NCBI RefSeq assembly: GCF_003576645.1
Contig: NC_044924.1
Span: 29,603,600 to 29,667,599, forward strand
Direction of reading: 5' to 3'
DNA length: 64,000 nucleotides
Source: Ipomoea triloba
Lineage: Eukaryota > Streptophyta > Magnoliopsida > Solanales > Convolvulaceae
Shown: in pieces, positions 9,640 through 21,407 of the stretch
How the letters are laid out: each line of letters starts with the position of its first letter
How positions within the stretch are numbered: position 1 is the stretch's first letter
Notes under the pieces: model-generated
Told to the model about the DNA's origin: nothing
Database searches by the model: none
What the model saw: only the letters and a program-made list of their open reading frames with translations
Made by a program: the position numbers and the translations under genes

Positions 9640-10134
9640 AATGTAAGGCTCGTGACAGAGACGGCCTCACACCCTTCCACCTTGCAACTGTGAAAGGGAG
9701 AGTTGATGGGGATGGATGGGGAGAAGTTGGGAGAGAGCATTTTGCACATGTGTGTTAAGAACGGCCAGTTGGAGGCTCTCAAGTTTGTTGTGGAGATGAT
9801 AGGAGACGACGCAGATTTTGTGAATTCTAAGGATGCTTTCGGTAACACAGTTTTGCATCTGGCTGTGGAAAATAAACAATTTGAGGTAAATTTATTTCAA
9901 GAAAAATGGTTAATTGTTCATGGAGCTGAGGTTTTGGCACTGACATGCATGCTAATAACTATATATTATTGTTGTAGGCTGTGAAGTTTTTGGTCAAATG
10001 TAATAGAATATGCCGAAAATGGGAATGGGCTAACAGCTATGGACACTCTCTTTCAAACTAGAAATAACAAAGGGAAAGAGATGGAAATTGTAGAAGTACT
10101 TGTGAGGAGGTACAAGAAAGCTAAAGAATATTAA
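9640..10134 (+). pseudogene. ANK-PGG gene B, truncated pseudogene
   Basis: The leader runs straight into the middle of the ankyrin exon (at 'tgtaaggctcgtgacagagacgg'), so the first two to three repeats are gone. A further deletion after 'gggagagttga' removes part of the fourth repeat. The remaining exon keeps ESILHMCVKNGQ and NTVLHLAVENKQFE and ends at the normal donor (exon end 9885). The second exon starts at 9978 after TTGTAG, has lost about 8 bases near its start compared with gene C (frameshift), and stops at 10132 before the PGG domain. Retroelement debris follows. It cannot encode a working protein. Confidence 0.8.
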
Positions 10135-10199
10135 GTACAGCTAATGTTATAATTAGTTGCACCAAACGAAATGTATTGGGAAAAATGATTTTCAAAAAA

Positions 10200-11290
10200 T
10201 GATTTATTTTTTAAAAAATAATTTAATTTTTTGGTGTTTGGCATTTCTGTTAATGCTACATATTTCAATAATTTTATCATTATTGAGCACTTCTTCAATT
10301 GGACTATCTTCATGTTGCTCATTATCACCATTCTTTTGCAACTCTACATCTTCATCCCAACTCAAAGTTTCTATATCAATGCAATCATCCATTATCTCAT
10401 CATCATCATCATCTCCATCTTCAAGGTCCTCACACATCTTCTCATTTTCTTCAATCACATGATGACCTTCATCACTTGGCAAGGGCTCTCTTATAGAACC
10501 TCTCTATTGGAAAATGAATCTTTAATGGATTCTTGAGTTGTCAAATCATGTCTTTGAGCCATTATGTGATCCATTCAATTTTGTAGCTCATTCAATTGAG
10601 AAAAGCTAGGCAATTCCATAAGCATATTAACCATCATGGACTTCATCTCAGACTCTTGATCAAATTGTTGGCATTCTTGTAGTGACTATTGATGTGAAAG
10701 TCCTTGAAATTGGCGTTGATATTGATAATTGGAATCCAAGATATAGCATCTTTCCGCTTCATGTGGCCCTCCACATATAGCACACTATAAGGGTTGCGGT
10801 GTAAACATAGATGGTGTGCCTTATTGAAAAGCATCTTGATTGTCATTAGCATTATATTCCAAAGCTTGTTGTTGATTGTCTTGATGAGGCAATTAGTAAA
10901 TGGGAGTCAATGCATAGCAACTTTCCATAGCATGAAAATCACAACATATAGTGTACCATGAAGATTGTGGCTCTAAAGCTTGAAAAATGTCTCTAGAGGA
11001 ATTTCTTAATTCATATTGACATTACATTCTTGAGAGAAATTAAGGTTGATAATCTTGAAGTGATGCTTGATTTGGGGAATTTAACATGTACCAAAACATC
11101 AATGCATGAACTTGCACACGTACCATTCAGAGAATGAAATGAATGGATAAAATGGGCCACCTTAAAAAGTTGATCATTAGACCCATTTTGATGAAATCTG
11201 GCTGTGAATTCTTTGCTCTTCAGTATCATAACCCTCCACAATAGAAAGTTCTTGATTAGGTGGTTGAAACTCAAACTCTGTTAATCTACA
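10200..11290 (-). mobile_element. Degenerate Athila-like gag-region remnant
   Basis: The acidic minus-strand frame at 10482-10204 and the stretch at 10520-10680 ('ttgagttgtcaaatcatgtctttgagcc', 'catattaaccatcatggacttcatctc') correspond to 58560-58690 and 49270-49310 of the nested element. Frameshifts and stops are frequent. The part after about 10700 is low-complexity debris of the same element type. Confidence 0.5.
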
Positions 11291-12285
11291 ATGAATGGAC
11301 CGAGCAAGGTACCTTCAACCAAAAATCCAAATCAAGATTGGATCATTAAAACTTGAGCACTCAAAACCCACTTATTCTCTCTCTCACTCCTCTTTCTTCT
11401 CTCCCACCCTCACACTCAAAACCCACTTATTCTCTCTCTCTCTCCTTTTCTATTTTTCTCTCGGTTGGTCAGAATTTACATAGCCACCACCACCATTTTC
11501 TCTCTCCCTCTGTATATTTCCTTTGGCAGCTACTGGAAATCTTAATATTTTCTGGAAAAGAAAAGGGATATTTGTAGTTGTTAAAGGAGTGGATCGATAT
11601 ATATTCATGGGATGGTATTAAGTGTTGAGGCTTTGAACATTCATGAAGAGGAGACTGCTCTTCGGGTGAAGAATTTGATGAGCATTGGTTTCTGGATTTC
11701 TTTCAAAGCTGACATCAAAATCAGAGTATAAAATGGATGTAATCATGCAATACATTAACTGTCCAAAATTGCACGTACTTGAGCCAAACAACATTTCCAG
11801 ATGACATTTTAATTTAGACATCTAGTCACAACACAATTAGTAATTCTATTGATATTCACACACAATAATGTTCTTTCAAGAACTTCAGAAGTAAATGAAA
11901 CTGGAACACAGTAAAGCAGTATCAGTTTACAAACTACCACCGCCATCTGATAGTTTTATATGTATAGAAATTAATTACCACTATGATGAATAACGTTTCA
12001 ATATTCAAGGGATTCCAAAACACAGTATTTCCATAAGGAGACATACCTCTTATCATGAAACGCATTCTCTACACCTGATTGACTCGCTGACTCTCCTTTC
12101 CCATATTTCATATGTCCGCAGGCACCTTAATCTTATAGCACTGTAATTTTGAGGGGAGAAATCTCACAGGCAAGAATGTATAAAGGTGCCATTGTGCTGT
12201 AAACTTCACACCTGTAAGGTAAAAAGAAAATTAACTAATATCTATTAATAGGTAATATTGTTTCTATATTCACGTATCAATACTA
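11291..12285. other. No gene recognised
   Basis: It contains a CT-rich stretch with a duplicated 'tcaaaacccacttattctctctc' (11361-11460). The rest is unremarkable, with no convincing exon, RNA or repeat boundary. Confidence 0.4.
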
Positions 12286-12530
12286 TTAATAAAAGTAAAA
12301 TTATCCCCTTCAACTTTCCCGCACAAACTAATATTATGAATTAATTAGTAAAAAATTAATAAAGTTTAATTGGTAACAAAATTTTAGTTTTCAAATTCTG
12401 AGAATAATTAAATCATTATAATTGTGAGAATAAAGGAAACAAATTATGCGTAATTTTATAAGAAAAAATAATTTATTAATTATTATTTACACCAATAATA
12501 ATAATTCAAATACTTATTTATACTTCTATA

Positions 12531-13408
12531 TCTATACTACTATTAATAAAAATCAAATCATCATTTGTGAAATTTCCGTCCAAAAATAGTAAAGACAAAA
12601 TGGAAAAGAAAACTGATTTTATTAATTGATTGAAAATATAGAAAGATTTTAATGGAAAAAGAAACGGAAGCTATGCAAATTGAAAAAGGAAAAGGATATT
12701 ACTAATTGACTTAAAGTTATTTAAAAAATTTTTAAAAAAATAATTAAACATGGGTTGTTAGATTTTTCTATAATAATTAAAATTAATTAATTCAAATATG
12801 AAGGAGGAAGAAAAAACTAAATGCGATATGATGAAAATAATTATACTTAAGGTATAAAAGCATAATTGCAAATATATTAGTGGAATTGACTAATAATAAT
12901 TGTCTAATAATTATTATGGTAATTAAGCTTAGCATTGATCATTGAGTTTATTTTTATAATAATTATAATTAAATTATTTCTTATTTTTCCAATATTTACT
13001 TTAGTAATAATATAATTACATAAGTCATATTACATTTCGATCTTTTTAAAATAATTGTAGACAAACAAGTCATATATTATTCAATTAATTGAGTAATACT
13101 TTTGCACTACTCTTATAATAAAATAAATGTGCATGTTCAATATTAAAATTTTTTATAATTTCATCTTTATTTTTATTATCTACATATATAATAAAAAAAA
13201 TTTATCCGTGCATCACACGAGTAATTGGACCATTATTTGCTCTAATTCAAACGAGAAAAATATCATAAAACATAATCGATCAAACAAATTTCATCAATTG
13301 CGCTATATAATATTCAATGTTATAATTCATATAATTGTATATCAATCCAAATACTATTAAAATATTATAACAAATCCATTTTGTGTAACGCACGGGCGAA
13401 AATACTAG
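12531..13408 (+). mobile_element. Helitron-like candidate
   Basis: It starts TCTATACTACTATTAATAAA after an A and ends ATACTAG before a T (CTAG, 13405-13408), fitting the A/T insertion site, 5' TC and 3' CTRR of Helitrons. A weak hairpin-like GTGTAACGCAC lies about 10 bases before the end, and a similar 'ccgtgcatcacacgag' lies at about 13206. It is very AT-rich with no Rep/helicase. The termini are short, so this is tentative. Confidence 0.35.
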
Positions 13409-13429
13409 TAATAGTTAATACCCAATATA

Positions 13430-13945
13430 GGCCTCGACTAGAGTGGTTTTACTCAATTTAGTCCTAAATGACTTTTTGTGCTCAATTTAGTCCTGGACTT
13501 TGATGGTTTTACCCAATTTAGTCATTTGTTAAAAATTATGTTAGCGGATTGTTAGAAATAAGGTCCTAATGGTAATTTCACATCCTTCATCCCATTTGGG
13601 ATGGTTCCTTCTTCTTTCCCTTATTAAAATCGGGACAAAATTGGTAATTTTGCTATAGTCAAGGGACCAAATTGGTAATTTCGCTATAGTCAAGGGACCA
13701 TTTCAGTGAAAAATTAATTACCAATTTGGTCCCTTGACTATAGCAAAATTACCAATTTAGTCACTTGACTATAGGAAAATTACCAATTTGGTCTCGATTT
13801 AATGGATGTTTAACGGCAAAATAATCGGAGGACCAAATTGGTTAAAATTTTCAAAGTCGAGGGACTTAATTGGGTAGGAAAAATTGTCGAGGACCAAATT
13901 GATAATTTCACAATAGTCGAGGGACCATTTTGGTAATAAACTCTT
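13430..13945. mobile_element. MULE-related inverted repeat
   Basis: Multiple inverted 'accaatttggtccctcgactatag' units run inward from both sides. The right side (gtcgagggaccattttggtaat) matches the TIR of the Pack-MULE at 6810. It is non-autonomous and has no coding content. The target duplication was not resolved. Confidence 0.55.
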
Positions 13946-13999
13946 TATTTATTTAGGGTTGAAGTTGATTTGGTACGAAAATTTACATATCTACGTAGA

Positions 14000-14290
14000 T
14001 CTTATTGCTACGTTAATTTTAACATAACGTTAGTAGCAGGATTAAGACTTAAACACAAATAATTCTTTATTGCTAAATTTGTATTTTAAGTCTTAATTCT
14101 ATTACTAGTTTACTAGTACTGATTTAAAATTACAATTAAAAATTTTTGCAAATGGTATCTATTCTTTGTTGCATTTATTCTGATTTTTACATATAAAAAA
14201 TAACTTCCTGGGAAGGAAAAGTGACTTGAAATACCTATTTTGCTCTTATTTTTAACAATCTAAAAGCATATTTAAAAGGGATGAAATGAC
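14000..14290. repeat. Upstream block shared with gene B
   Basis: It is collinear with about 8130-8410 upstream of gene B. It ends about 310 bases before the TATA box of gene C. Confidence 0.7.
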
Positions 14291-14603
14291 TATAAATAAA
14301 AGTCAAGGTCAAACCTTATCTCATGTGGGGCTGCTACTCAGAAAACCAGTTTTTGTAGGCGGACAACTAAGTTGACTATTAATGTAATGTACAAAGAGAT
14401 ATTTAATAAATTGTAACTGTAATAATGTACTTATTTTGTTTAATTGTTATAATCAAATTTCTTATTAAAAAATAAAAACAACAAAATTAAATAAACAACT
14501 ATTTACAATAGAATTCACATATATTTATAAACCAAATATAAAACTAAAGTCCATACGTAAACTGTTAGCATGAATAAAACCAACCTTCTATTATCGCCTG
14601 CCC

Positions 14604-14613
14604 TATAAATATA
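14604..14613 (+). promoter_or_regulatory. TATA box of gene C
   Basis: TATAAATATA lies within a block (CGCCTGCCCTATAAATATAT) shared with gene D at 25961-25981 and, in part, with B. It lies 140 bases before the ATG. The block and the following leader ('gcatcttgtgtagttgtg', 'cagctttcatttcttg', 'tagctagcct') are more conserved than the DNA around them. Confidence 0.75.
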
Positions 14614-14743
14614 TTCCTACGCCTAGTAATAGGACACTTCCCATGGAAAGTGTTTACTCCTACACACTATTGCATCTTGTGTAGTTGTGTGCAGCTTTCA
14701 TTTCTTGTTTTAGCTAGCCTCCATCTTCTGAAAAATTGAAAGA

Positions 14744-16251
14744 ATGGTTTTCGAAGTTGCACTAAAAGGAGATGTAGAAAGCTTAAAGAGGCTATTAGAT
14801 GAAGATCCTCTGGCTCTGGAGAGAAGCATGGCTAGTGTTTACTCCGACACACCACTGCATGTGGCAGCGATGCTGGGATATGAGGATTTTGCCAATGAAA
14901 TCCTTAGGAGGAAACCCCAACTAGCCAAAGACTTGAATTCCAATCAATCTTCGCCTCTTCACCTCGCGGCTGCTATGGGGCACGCGGGAGTGGTTAGATG
15001 TTTACTGTTAGCTGATCGCGGGATGTGTAAGGCTCGTGATAGAGACGGGCTCACTCCCTTCCACCTTGCAGCTGTGAAAGGGAGAGTTGAGGTGTTGAAG
15101 GAGTTGATGATGAGTGATGGGCATGAAATTTGTAGCAATGAATTATTAAGTGAGGTGATAGCGATGGATGGGGAGAAGTTGGGAGAGAGCATTTTGCACA
15201 TGTGTGTTAAGTATGGGCAGTTGGAGGCTCTGAAATTTGTTGTGGAGATGATAGGAGACGACGACGCAGATTTTGTGAATTCTAAGGATGCTTTTGGTAA
15301 CACAGTTTTGCATCTGGCTGTAGAGTATAAACAATTTGAGGTAAATTAAATTTATTTCAAGAAATTAAAAAAAAAAATATATGGTAGCTAGTTTGTTGGA
15401 GTTGAGGTTTTGACACTGTACTAACATGAAAATGTTGTAACCAGGCTGTGAAGTTTTTGGTCCAACGTAGTAGAATACAAGTGAATGCTGAAAATGGGAA
15501 AGGGTTAACAGCAATGGACACTCTGTTTCAGAGTAGAAATAATAATAATAATATTAATGTGAAAGAGATGGAAATTGGAGAAGCACTAGTTGTGGGGAGG
15601 GACAATAATTCCAAGGAATCAGAGAATTGGGTAAATGAAATGCGTGAGGGGTTAATGGTGGCAGCTTCATTACTGGCAACAATGGCTTTTCAGGCTGTTG
15701 TTAGCCCCCCTGGCGGTGTACTTCAGAATGATGACAAACCTATCAAGTATAAGACAAAGTACTGTCTTTTTTTTAGTTTTTTCTATAATAAGAATGAGGA
15801 TTGCAGCTTAGAAGAGCTCCCGCAAGATAAATGGTTGACTCCTATAGCAGGAATATCTGTGCTGTCTTATTACCAACAAACTAATTATACAGTGTTCATG
15901 GTGGCCAACACGTTAAGCTTTCTTGCATCTGTGAGTGTCATACTGTTACTCATAAGTGGTTTGCCCCTTCATCGTAAATTGTTTATGTACATAATGATGA
16001 TCACCATGTGGGTGGCAATCACAGCAGCGGCTGTAAGCTATATTGCGTGCCTGCAAATGACTACTATGCGGTTCAGTTCAGCTTATTACATCTTGATCCT
16101 CATCTGGGCCTGTTTGTTTGCAATACTTGCAGTGATTATTGGTGTTGGGAATATAATTAAGGTTACAGTGGTGGTCATAAAATGGTTGCCAAAAGCATTC
16201 AAGACAAGGCGGCCTAACAAGAATTCAACTTCAATCATGTATCAACCTTAG
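14744..16251 (+). CDS. ANK-PGG gene C (intact), ankyrin-repeat membrane protein
   Basis: It has two exons, 14744-15340 and 15445-16251, with intron donor GAG|GTAAAT and acceptor CCAG|GCTGTG, phase 0, and a product of 467 residues. Exon 1 carries about five ankyrin repeats and a sixth spans the splice (NTVLHLAVEYKQFE then AVKFLVQRSR). Exon 2 holds a PGG domain: MVAASLLATMAFQAVVSPPGG, followed by three more hydrophobic helices (VFMVANTLSFLASVSVILLL, FMYIMMITMWVAITAAAVSY and a last one at about residues 420-442) and a basic tail. The start is the second Met of the MERM start used in D and E, because the first ATG is TTG here. Family members such as BDA1, ACD6 and ITN1 sit in membranes and act in immunity or stress signalling; a similar role here is inference. 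The length is normal for the family. Confidence 0.9.
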
Positions 16252-16388
16252 CTTAATTAGGATATATTGAGTAGCGCCGCATCCACAATCTGATCTGCAC
16301 TTGTTTTTAATTAGTCCATGTTCAAGGACTTGTATTATAGTTTCATCGCCAGGCCAGCCTGCATATTTTCATTATATATGCATGTTTG

Positions 16389-16394
16389 AATAAA
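16389..16394 (+). terminator. Conserved poly-A signal region of gene C
   Basis: AATAAA lies in 'ttgaataaactttgttctttgaatt', about 140 bases after the stop. The same block, followed by 'gatgctcattgttgaaag', is present after D (39945) and E (43913), supporting it as the family 3' end. Confidence 0.65.
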
Positions 16395-16499
16395 CTTTGT
16401 TCTTTGAATTTAATTTTCATCATTATTTTGCTGGAAATTGTATTGTATACATTTTGATGATGCTCATTGTTGAAAGATAGGAACAAAGAATAAACTCTT

Positions 16500-16511
16500 T
16501 CTCTCCCGGCC

Positions 16512-16544
<33 letters not shown>

Positions 16545-16925
16545 ATATATATATGTGTGTGTGTGTAGAGCTAGTGGTTCTAGTGGGAAGAATCTCCCAG
16601 GTAAAACAATGGGTGAGATTTGAGTCGTTGAATGATCAATCTAAATCAAGAGCTGATTTTTTTTTAAAAGGCACTTTTCGGGAATACAAAATATAAGTGT
16701 TAAAATGACTCACATTCAATGTTAAAAATAACACACTTAAGTGTTAAAATGACACACACCTTTAACTGTAAAATGTATGCACCTTGAGTGTATAACTGAC
16801 GCACTTTAAATGTTAAAATGACGCAATATAAGTTTTGAAAATACACACCTTCAACTTTACAATATAAGTGTTAAAATGACGACACACCTTTAACTGTAAA
16901 ACGTATGTACCTTGAGCTTTGACCT
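16500..16925. repeat. TATC/TA microsatellite and 'gtgttaaaatgac' repeats
   Basis: (TATC)n then (TA)n and (GT)n fill about 16511-16567. After it, 'gttaaaatgac' and 'acacacctttaactgtaaaa' units repeat several times (16690-16910). This is non-coding and probably the interior of a non-autonomous transposon. Confidence 0.6.
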
Positions 16926-17039
16926 GAGTTTTTCTAAGCAAGAAACAACTTGCCATGCCAACTTAGTCAAAAAGCCAAGGTTGAAGTCTCTATCACGTCT
17001 GATACCCAACCCCCAGGTCCTAGGGTGACAGTGTGGATC

Positions 17040-17555
17040 TTTTTTTTTTCTTCTCGATCATCATGGCCCCACAAAAAATTCCAGCAAATCTTATCAATAT
17101 CAAACACAAACAATTACCAAGAGGGCCAAGGCCTGCATGGTATAGGTAGGCACCATGGCAAGGGACGCTAGCACGGGGACCTAAGAGCCCTAGTTTTTCA
17201 AGTGGCTAACTTTTTCCTCATCCTCCCAATCACCGAGGCAAACATGTCTTTCGAGACACTTTTTGAAGGATAGATGGGTATGCCAAGGTATGAACCTAAG
17301 AGATTTAGAAAGATTCACCTTGAGATCGGAGGCATCACCAAACCTGTTAAGACAATCCATCATAGCTTTTAATTTGCTTAGTGGTATGAGGCTTCTCCAA
17401 AAAGTATGAGATTGTCTGCAAAAAAAAAAAAAAAAAAAAAAAAAAGTGAGAAATACCGTACCCACCCCTCCTCTCGAGATGGTAGTGGGCTTCCAAGTTC
17501 CCATTAAGTGAATAGAGCTTATTTCTTGGTTGCATGGGTACCCACGGGATGGCAA
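17040..17555 (-). pseudogene. LINE (L1-type) reverse-transcriptase relic
   Basis: The minus strand encodes ADNLILFGEAS (a changed form of the RT ADDL motif) and then, in the same region, LNRFGDASDLKVNLSKS and FKKCLERHVCLGDWED. The downstream DIDKICWNFLWG phrase at about 17050-17110 is typical of plant LINE RT C-terminal parts. A poly-A/T run of 25 bases (17420-17444) and frame changes interrupt it. It is a dead fragment. Confidence 0.65.
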
Positions 17556-17559
17556 CGGG

Positions 17560-17913
17560 ATGCTAATAATAATAGTATTAGAAGATTTGATTGATTCACA
17601 TGTTCTCTATCAATGTGGTTAGGATGCAATTTGAAGTGTTGATAGAAATTTTGGACTTTCAAAGTAAGATTTTATGTTCACCAAAACTACTTATTTATCT
17701 CAAAATATATATACTATTGTTCAGGTGAGTCCATGAGTTCGTGTGACAAATCTGGGCTATTAAATACTTGAAATCAATGACTTAGATTTTGCCAATTATG
17801 TAACTGTGTAAGTGAAGTGTAAAATTGCACAATTGACAAAACGAAGCGGCATTCAATGACACAGATCTATTCACATGGACTCATGTGAAGGGGTCGACTC
17901 ATTTGATCAATCA

Positions 17914-17959
<46 letters not shown>

Positions 17960-18148
17960 GCAAAGAGTGTTATTTTGACAAAATTACACCTTTTATATAT
18001 ATGGTGAAAGCTTATTATTTCAAAAGCTTATTTCCACATCCATACTATTAAATAAAGTTTGAAAAGGATATTTTAGTATAAAGTTATATACATATTTAAT
18101 CATGTAGGATGGTGATATTTGGTGCTGATGTGAGCGAAAAACTCACAA
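17560..18148. other. No gene recognised; (AT)n microsatellite
   Basis: It contains an AT dinucleotide run at 17917-17955 and 'gtgagcgaaaaactcacaa' at 18130-18148. The latter recurs at 21126-21146 on the other side of the solo LTR as part of the pre-insertion DNA. Nothing else is recognised. Confidence 0.5.
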
Positions 18149-18153
18149 CTTAC

Positions 18154-21097
18154 TGATGAGTGTAGTTTTCACGGGAGGTGGAAAGAAATAGGTGTTAAAA
18201 CGGAAAGATCTCCGAGTATCGTTCTCAAAGGATGGCAAGGAGGGAATTTGAACGGTAAGGGGATTAACCACAAGAGTGTTTAGTAAGGGAATCCATTGTC
18301 ACTCGAAAGTAAACAAAGGTTTTGAAAACAAAATCATAATTAGAAAAAAAATAAACGTTACCCAAAGGTCGCAGTCTACCTGCAAGTATTTAACAGTAAA
18401 ACAGTGCAGCGCAGCATATAAGTGACATCAGCACATAATACCTCTATTACTGAAAATTCTCGTTTAAATCAAAGTGGGAAACACAACACGTATTTTAAGG
18501 TTCGGGACACACGACCTTTTCATTGCCACTCAATCTCTCAGCGAATAGACTTCGCTCTGCAGTATGAACAAATCATACAAAATCTCACACTTCACTCAGC
18601 GAATAGACTTCGCTCTGCAGTATGAATAAATCATACAAAATCTCACACTTCACTCAGCGAATTGACTTCGCTCTGCAGTATGAATAAATCATACAAAATC
18701 TCACACTTCACTCAGCGAATAGACTTCGCTCTGCAGTATGAATAAATCATACAAAATCTCACACTTCACTCAGCGAATAGACTTCGCTCTGCAGTATGAA
18801 TAAATCATACAAAATCTCACACTTCACTCAGCGAATAGACTTCGCTCTGCAGTATGAATAAATCATACAAAATATCACCATTCACTCAGCGAATAGACTT
18901 CGCTCTGCAGTATGAATAAATCATACAAAATATCACCATTCACTCAGCGAATAGACTTCGCTCTGCAGTATGAACAATTCATACAGAACCCTTCACCATT
19001 CATTATATTCACACGACACCAACTCATCAACTTATTCAATTATATTTCCCAAAAATACACATATTAAGTAATGTTCATTCTATTACGAAAATCCAAGTAC
19101 GAGAGTCACAATAATTTTTAAAACATAATTTTATTCCCAAATTCATAAAAAATGATGCACAAAAATAATAATATTCGAGCCTTTCAAAAATTCATCCGAT
19201 TGCCCGTAGGCCTTCCAAACATCGTAATATTCGGGATTAAAAACATCGGGGAAAAGTTTGGTAAAAAACAAGTCGAAAACGAGTCCGCGTCGCGCGGACT
19301 CGCGGCTGGCCGCACCAGCGGACGCAGGCGTCCGGACCGCGTCCGCTGGTTCGGCGCTGCTCGCCGAAACTGGGCGCTCACGGACGCGCGCGTCCGTGCC
19401 GCGTCCAGCCTCTCGGCCGAGGCGCCGAAGCATTTCTCGCAAAGGGCGCGCGGTGGACGCGCGTCCACTGTCGCGTCCGTCTGTTTCTGCCCACTTCGGG
19501 CCGCAAGATCGGGATTTCAACGACCCGATCTTCCACCATTTTCACAAATCTAAGCATATATGGACCCCAACTCAACATATACATGCATAAAATAATTATG
19601 AACATGCATGATGAAATCTACCAAAAGTTAAAGCATAGTCTTTTGAGCCAACTTTTTAGATCCATAAATTTAACACATAAATTTCATGTAAAAATTCCTA
19701 GTCATATAATTCTCTAGCATTTGTCTATCTTCAAGTGATTGAGCCAACTTAAGGGATTTCCTTACCTTTGTAGAAACCTTAAAGCCGTACAAGATGATGA
19801 TGCCTTCCTTGGATTCCTTCACCAAAGATCCTAAAAATACCACCATAACAACAACATTTTCATGCACCTATAGTTTACACTTAAGTTCTAAGAATGATTT
19901 AACCAAAAAAAAATTCTAAAGTCTTACCTACAGTTAGATACTTGAGTGGAAGAAGGCTTGGGAACTCTTGATCACAAGTGGAAGACTAAGCCTAATCTTC
20001 CTTCTTCTTCCTTGTGTTATTTTCGAAAGTGGAGTGTGTAGGAGAGAGAGGATGATCATTAATTTTGGCTTGAAATGGAAGTAACAAGTGCAACCCCTCC
20101 ATACCCTTTATGACACACAATTAATGATCCAATCCCATTTGGGATTTTGTTGCCACTTGTCAACACCCTATGGAGCCTTTAGGAAGATCTCAATTTATTT
20201 TGCCAGTTTATGCTTAAATCAGATGAAAGTTCGGAGGATTATAACTTAATTCGAGAAAATTCTAACACCAAAATTATCCTAAAAATAATCCCGTCGCCAA
20301 TCACTAAAATTGGGAATTTTTCGGTATCTCGCGAAATATAGGTACGAAGTTCGTAACTATTTTACCCCTTACAGTCCGTTTAAAATTTTACTTGAACTAG
20401 CTAGAAGTTCAGGCTTAATCGTGTCACACTTAATAATCCAATTTCTAGGAAAATTCGAACTGAATCTACATCCTTTAAAAATTTTACGGTTCGTGACTGG
20501 TACGTAGATTGCAGCTTATTAATAACTAGTAGGAAAGAAATTCTTTCGATCACCGAGAGACTTTCTCTTAAATTTCCTAGCTAAAAAAAAATATATCTAT
20601 ATCCTCGAACCTTAATTTTGTCGGAAAAATTGAGGGGTTACAGAAAGTCTAAAGTGATCTAAAACTGAAGTGTGATGGCTCCGGAATCTCTCCCCCCTTT
20701 TAAATCTCGCCCAACAACTTAAATTTCCGCGATGGACGCACGCTTGGACGCACGTTGGACGCGCATCCACTGCGCGTCCATAGCAGACTTTTGCTCTGAT
20801 TTCCAAACTTCTGCGGGCATAAAATTGGACGCCACCTTGGACGTGCGTCCAGTGCGCGTCCAAGGTCTATTTTGCCTTCCAACTTCGGTTTGTGAATTCT
20901 TATTCGAAACATCGCCATTTCCTATCTTTAAACACTTCTTTTTACCTACAAAACAATCGGTAAAGTGTGGAACGGGTACTAAGACAATATAAAGCATTCT
21001 AATGCAATTTAATACTAAAACATTCATAAAAGCCTTAACTTGTATACTAAACGATCCACGAATAACCTTATAAAAGTGATATCTTTTGCACTTATCA
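18154..21097 (-). mobile_element. Solo LTR, 2.94 kb
   Basis: TG...CA ends are flanked by a 5-bp duplication CTTAC (18149-18153 and 21098-21102). Read on the minus strand it begins TGATAAGTGCAAAAG, the same opening phrase as the Athila-like LTRs at 49319 and 59469, so it is probably in minus orientation. It contains no gag or pol, as expected for a solo LTR. It carries a 58-bp tandem array (18539-19002) and two GC-rich patches of 'ggacgcgcgtccact' type (19260-19520 and 20730-20870). Confidence 0.75.
18539..19002. repeat. Eight-copy 58-bp tandem array
   Basis: The unit begins CAGCGAATAGACTTCGCTCT and recurs exactly every 58 bases at 18539, 18597, 18655, 18713, 18771, 18829, 18887 and 18945, nearly identical except in the last copy. 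Each unit holds three small inverted repeats: GCGA...TCGC, CTGCAG and TATGA...TCATA. Confidence 0.95.
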
Positions 21098-21102
21098 CTT
21101 AC

Positions 21103-21405
21103 CGATTGAAATTGTGGTCATTCTGTGAGCTGAAAAACTCACAAAATTGATTGGTTTATTATTATCATATACTAGTGTGGGCTACGAAATTAATCCCCAT
21201 TGATTAGTTTGGTTTATGGATTTTAAGTTTTGGTTTGGTCTATGGTGTCTCTTGGTGGTTATATTGAGAACTTAAAAACTCTCTATTTAGTATATACTCC
21301 TTGTTAACAAATATGATATATTTTGAAAAATGACTTTTATGCTTAATCAAGAAAGCTATATATATATATATATAGAATATTATATTAATCAAATGCGGCT
21401 GTGTT
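21103..21405. other. No gene recognised
   Basis: It is AT-rich, with 'ctgtgagctgaaaaactcacaaaa' at 21125-21147 and an AT run at 21358-21375. No coding signal is visible. Confidence 0.4.
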
Positions 21406-21407
21406 GT

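Noticed and set aside
14959..15303. Antisense frames under the ankyrin exons (also 26306-26644 and 42033-42359)
   Set aside because: They mirror the conserved ankyrin coding sequence in each paralogue and have no independent support.
18539..19002. Possible CRISPR-like array
   Set aside because: The 58-bp units are contiguous with no unique spacers, lie in a plant LTR and are a plain tandem repeat.
19143..19590. Overlapping Arg/Ala-rich frames on both strands in GC-rich DNA
   Set aside because: All frames are open because the patch is GC-rich. It lies inside a solo LTR and the frames show no domain.
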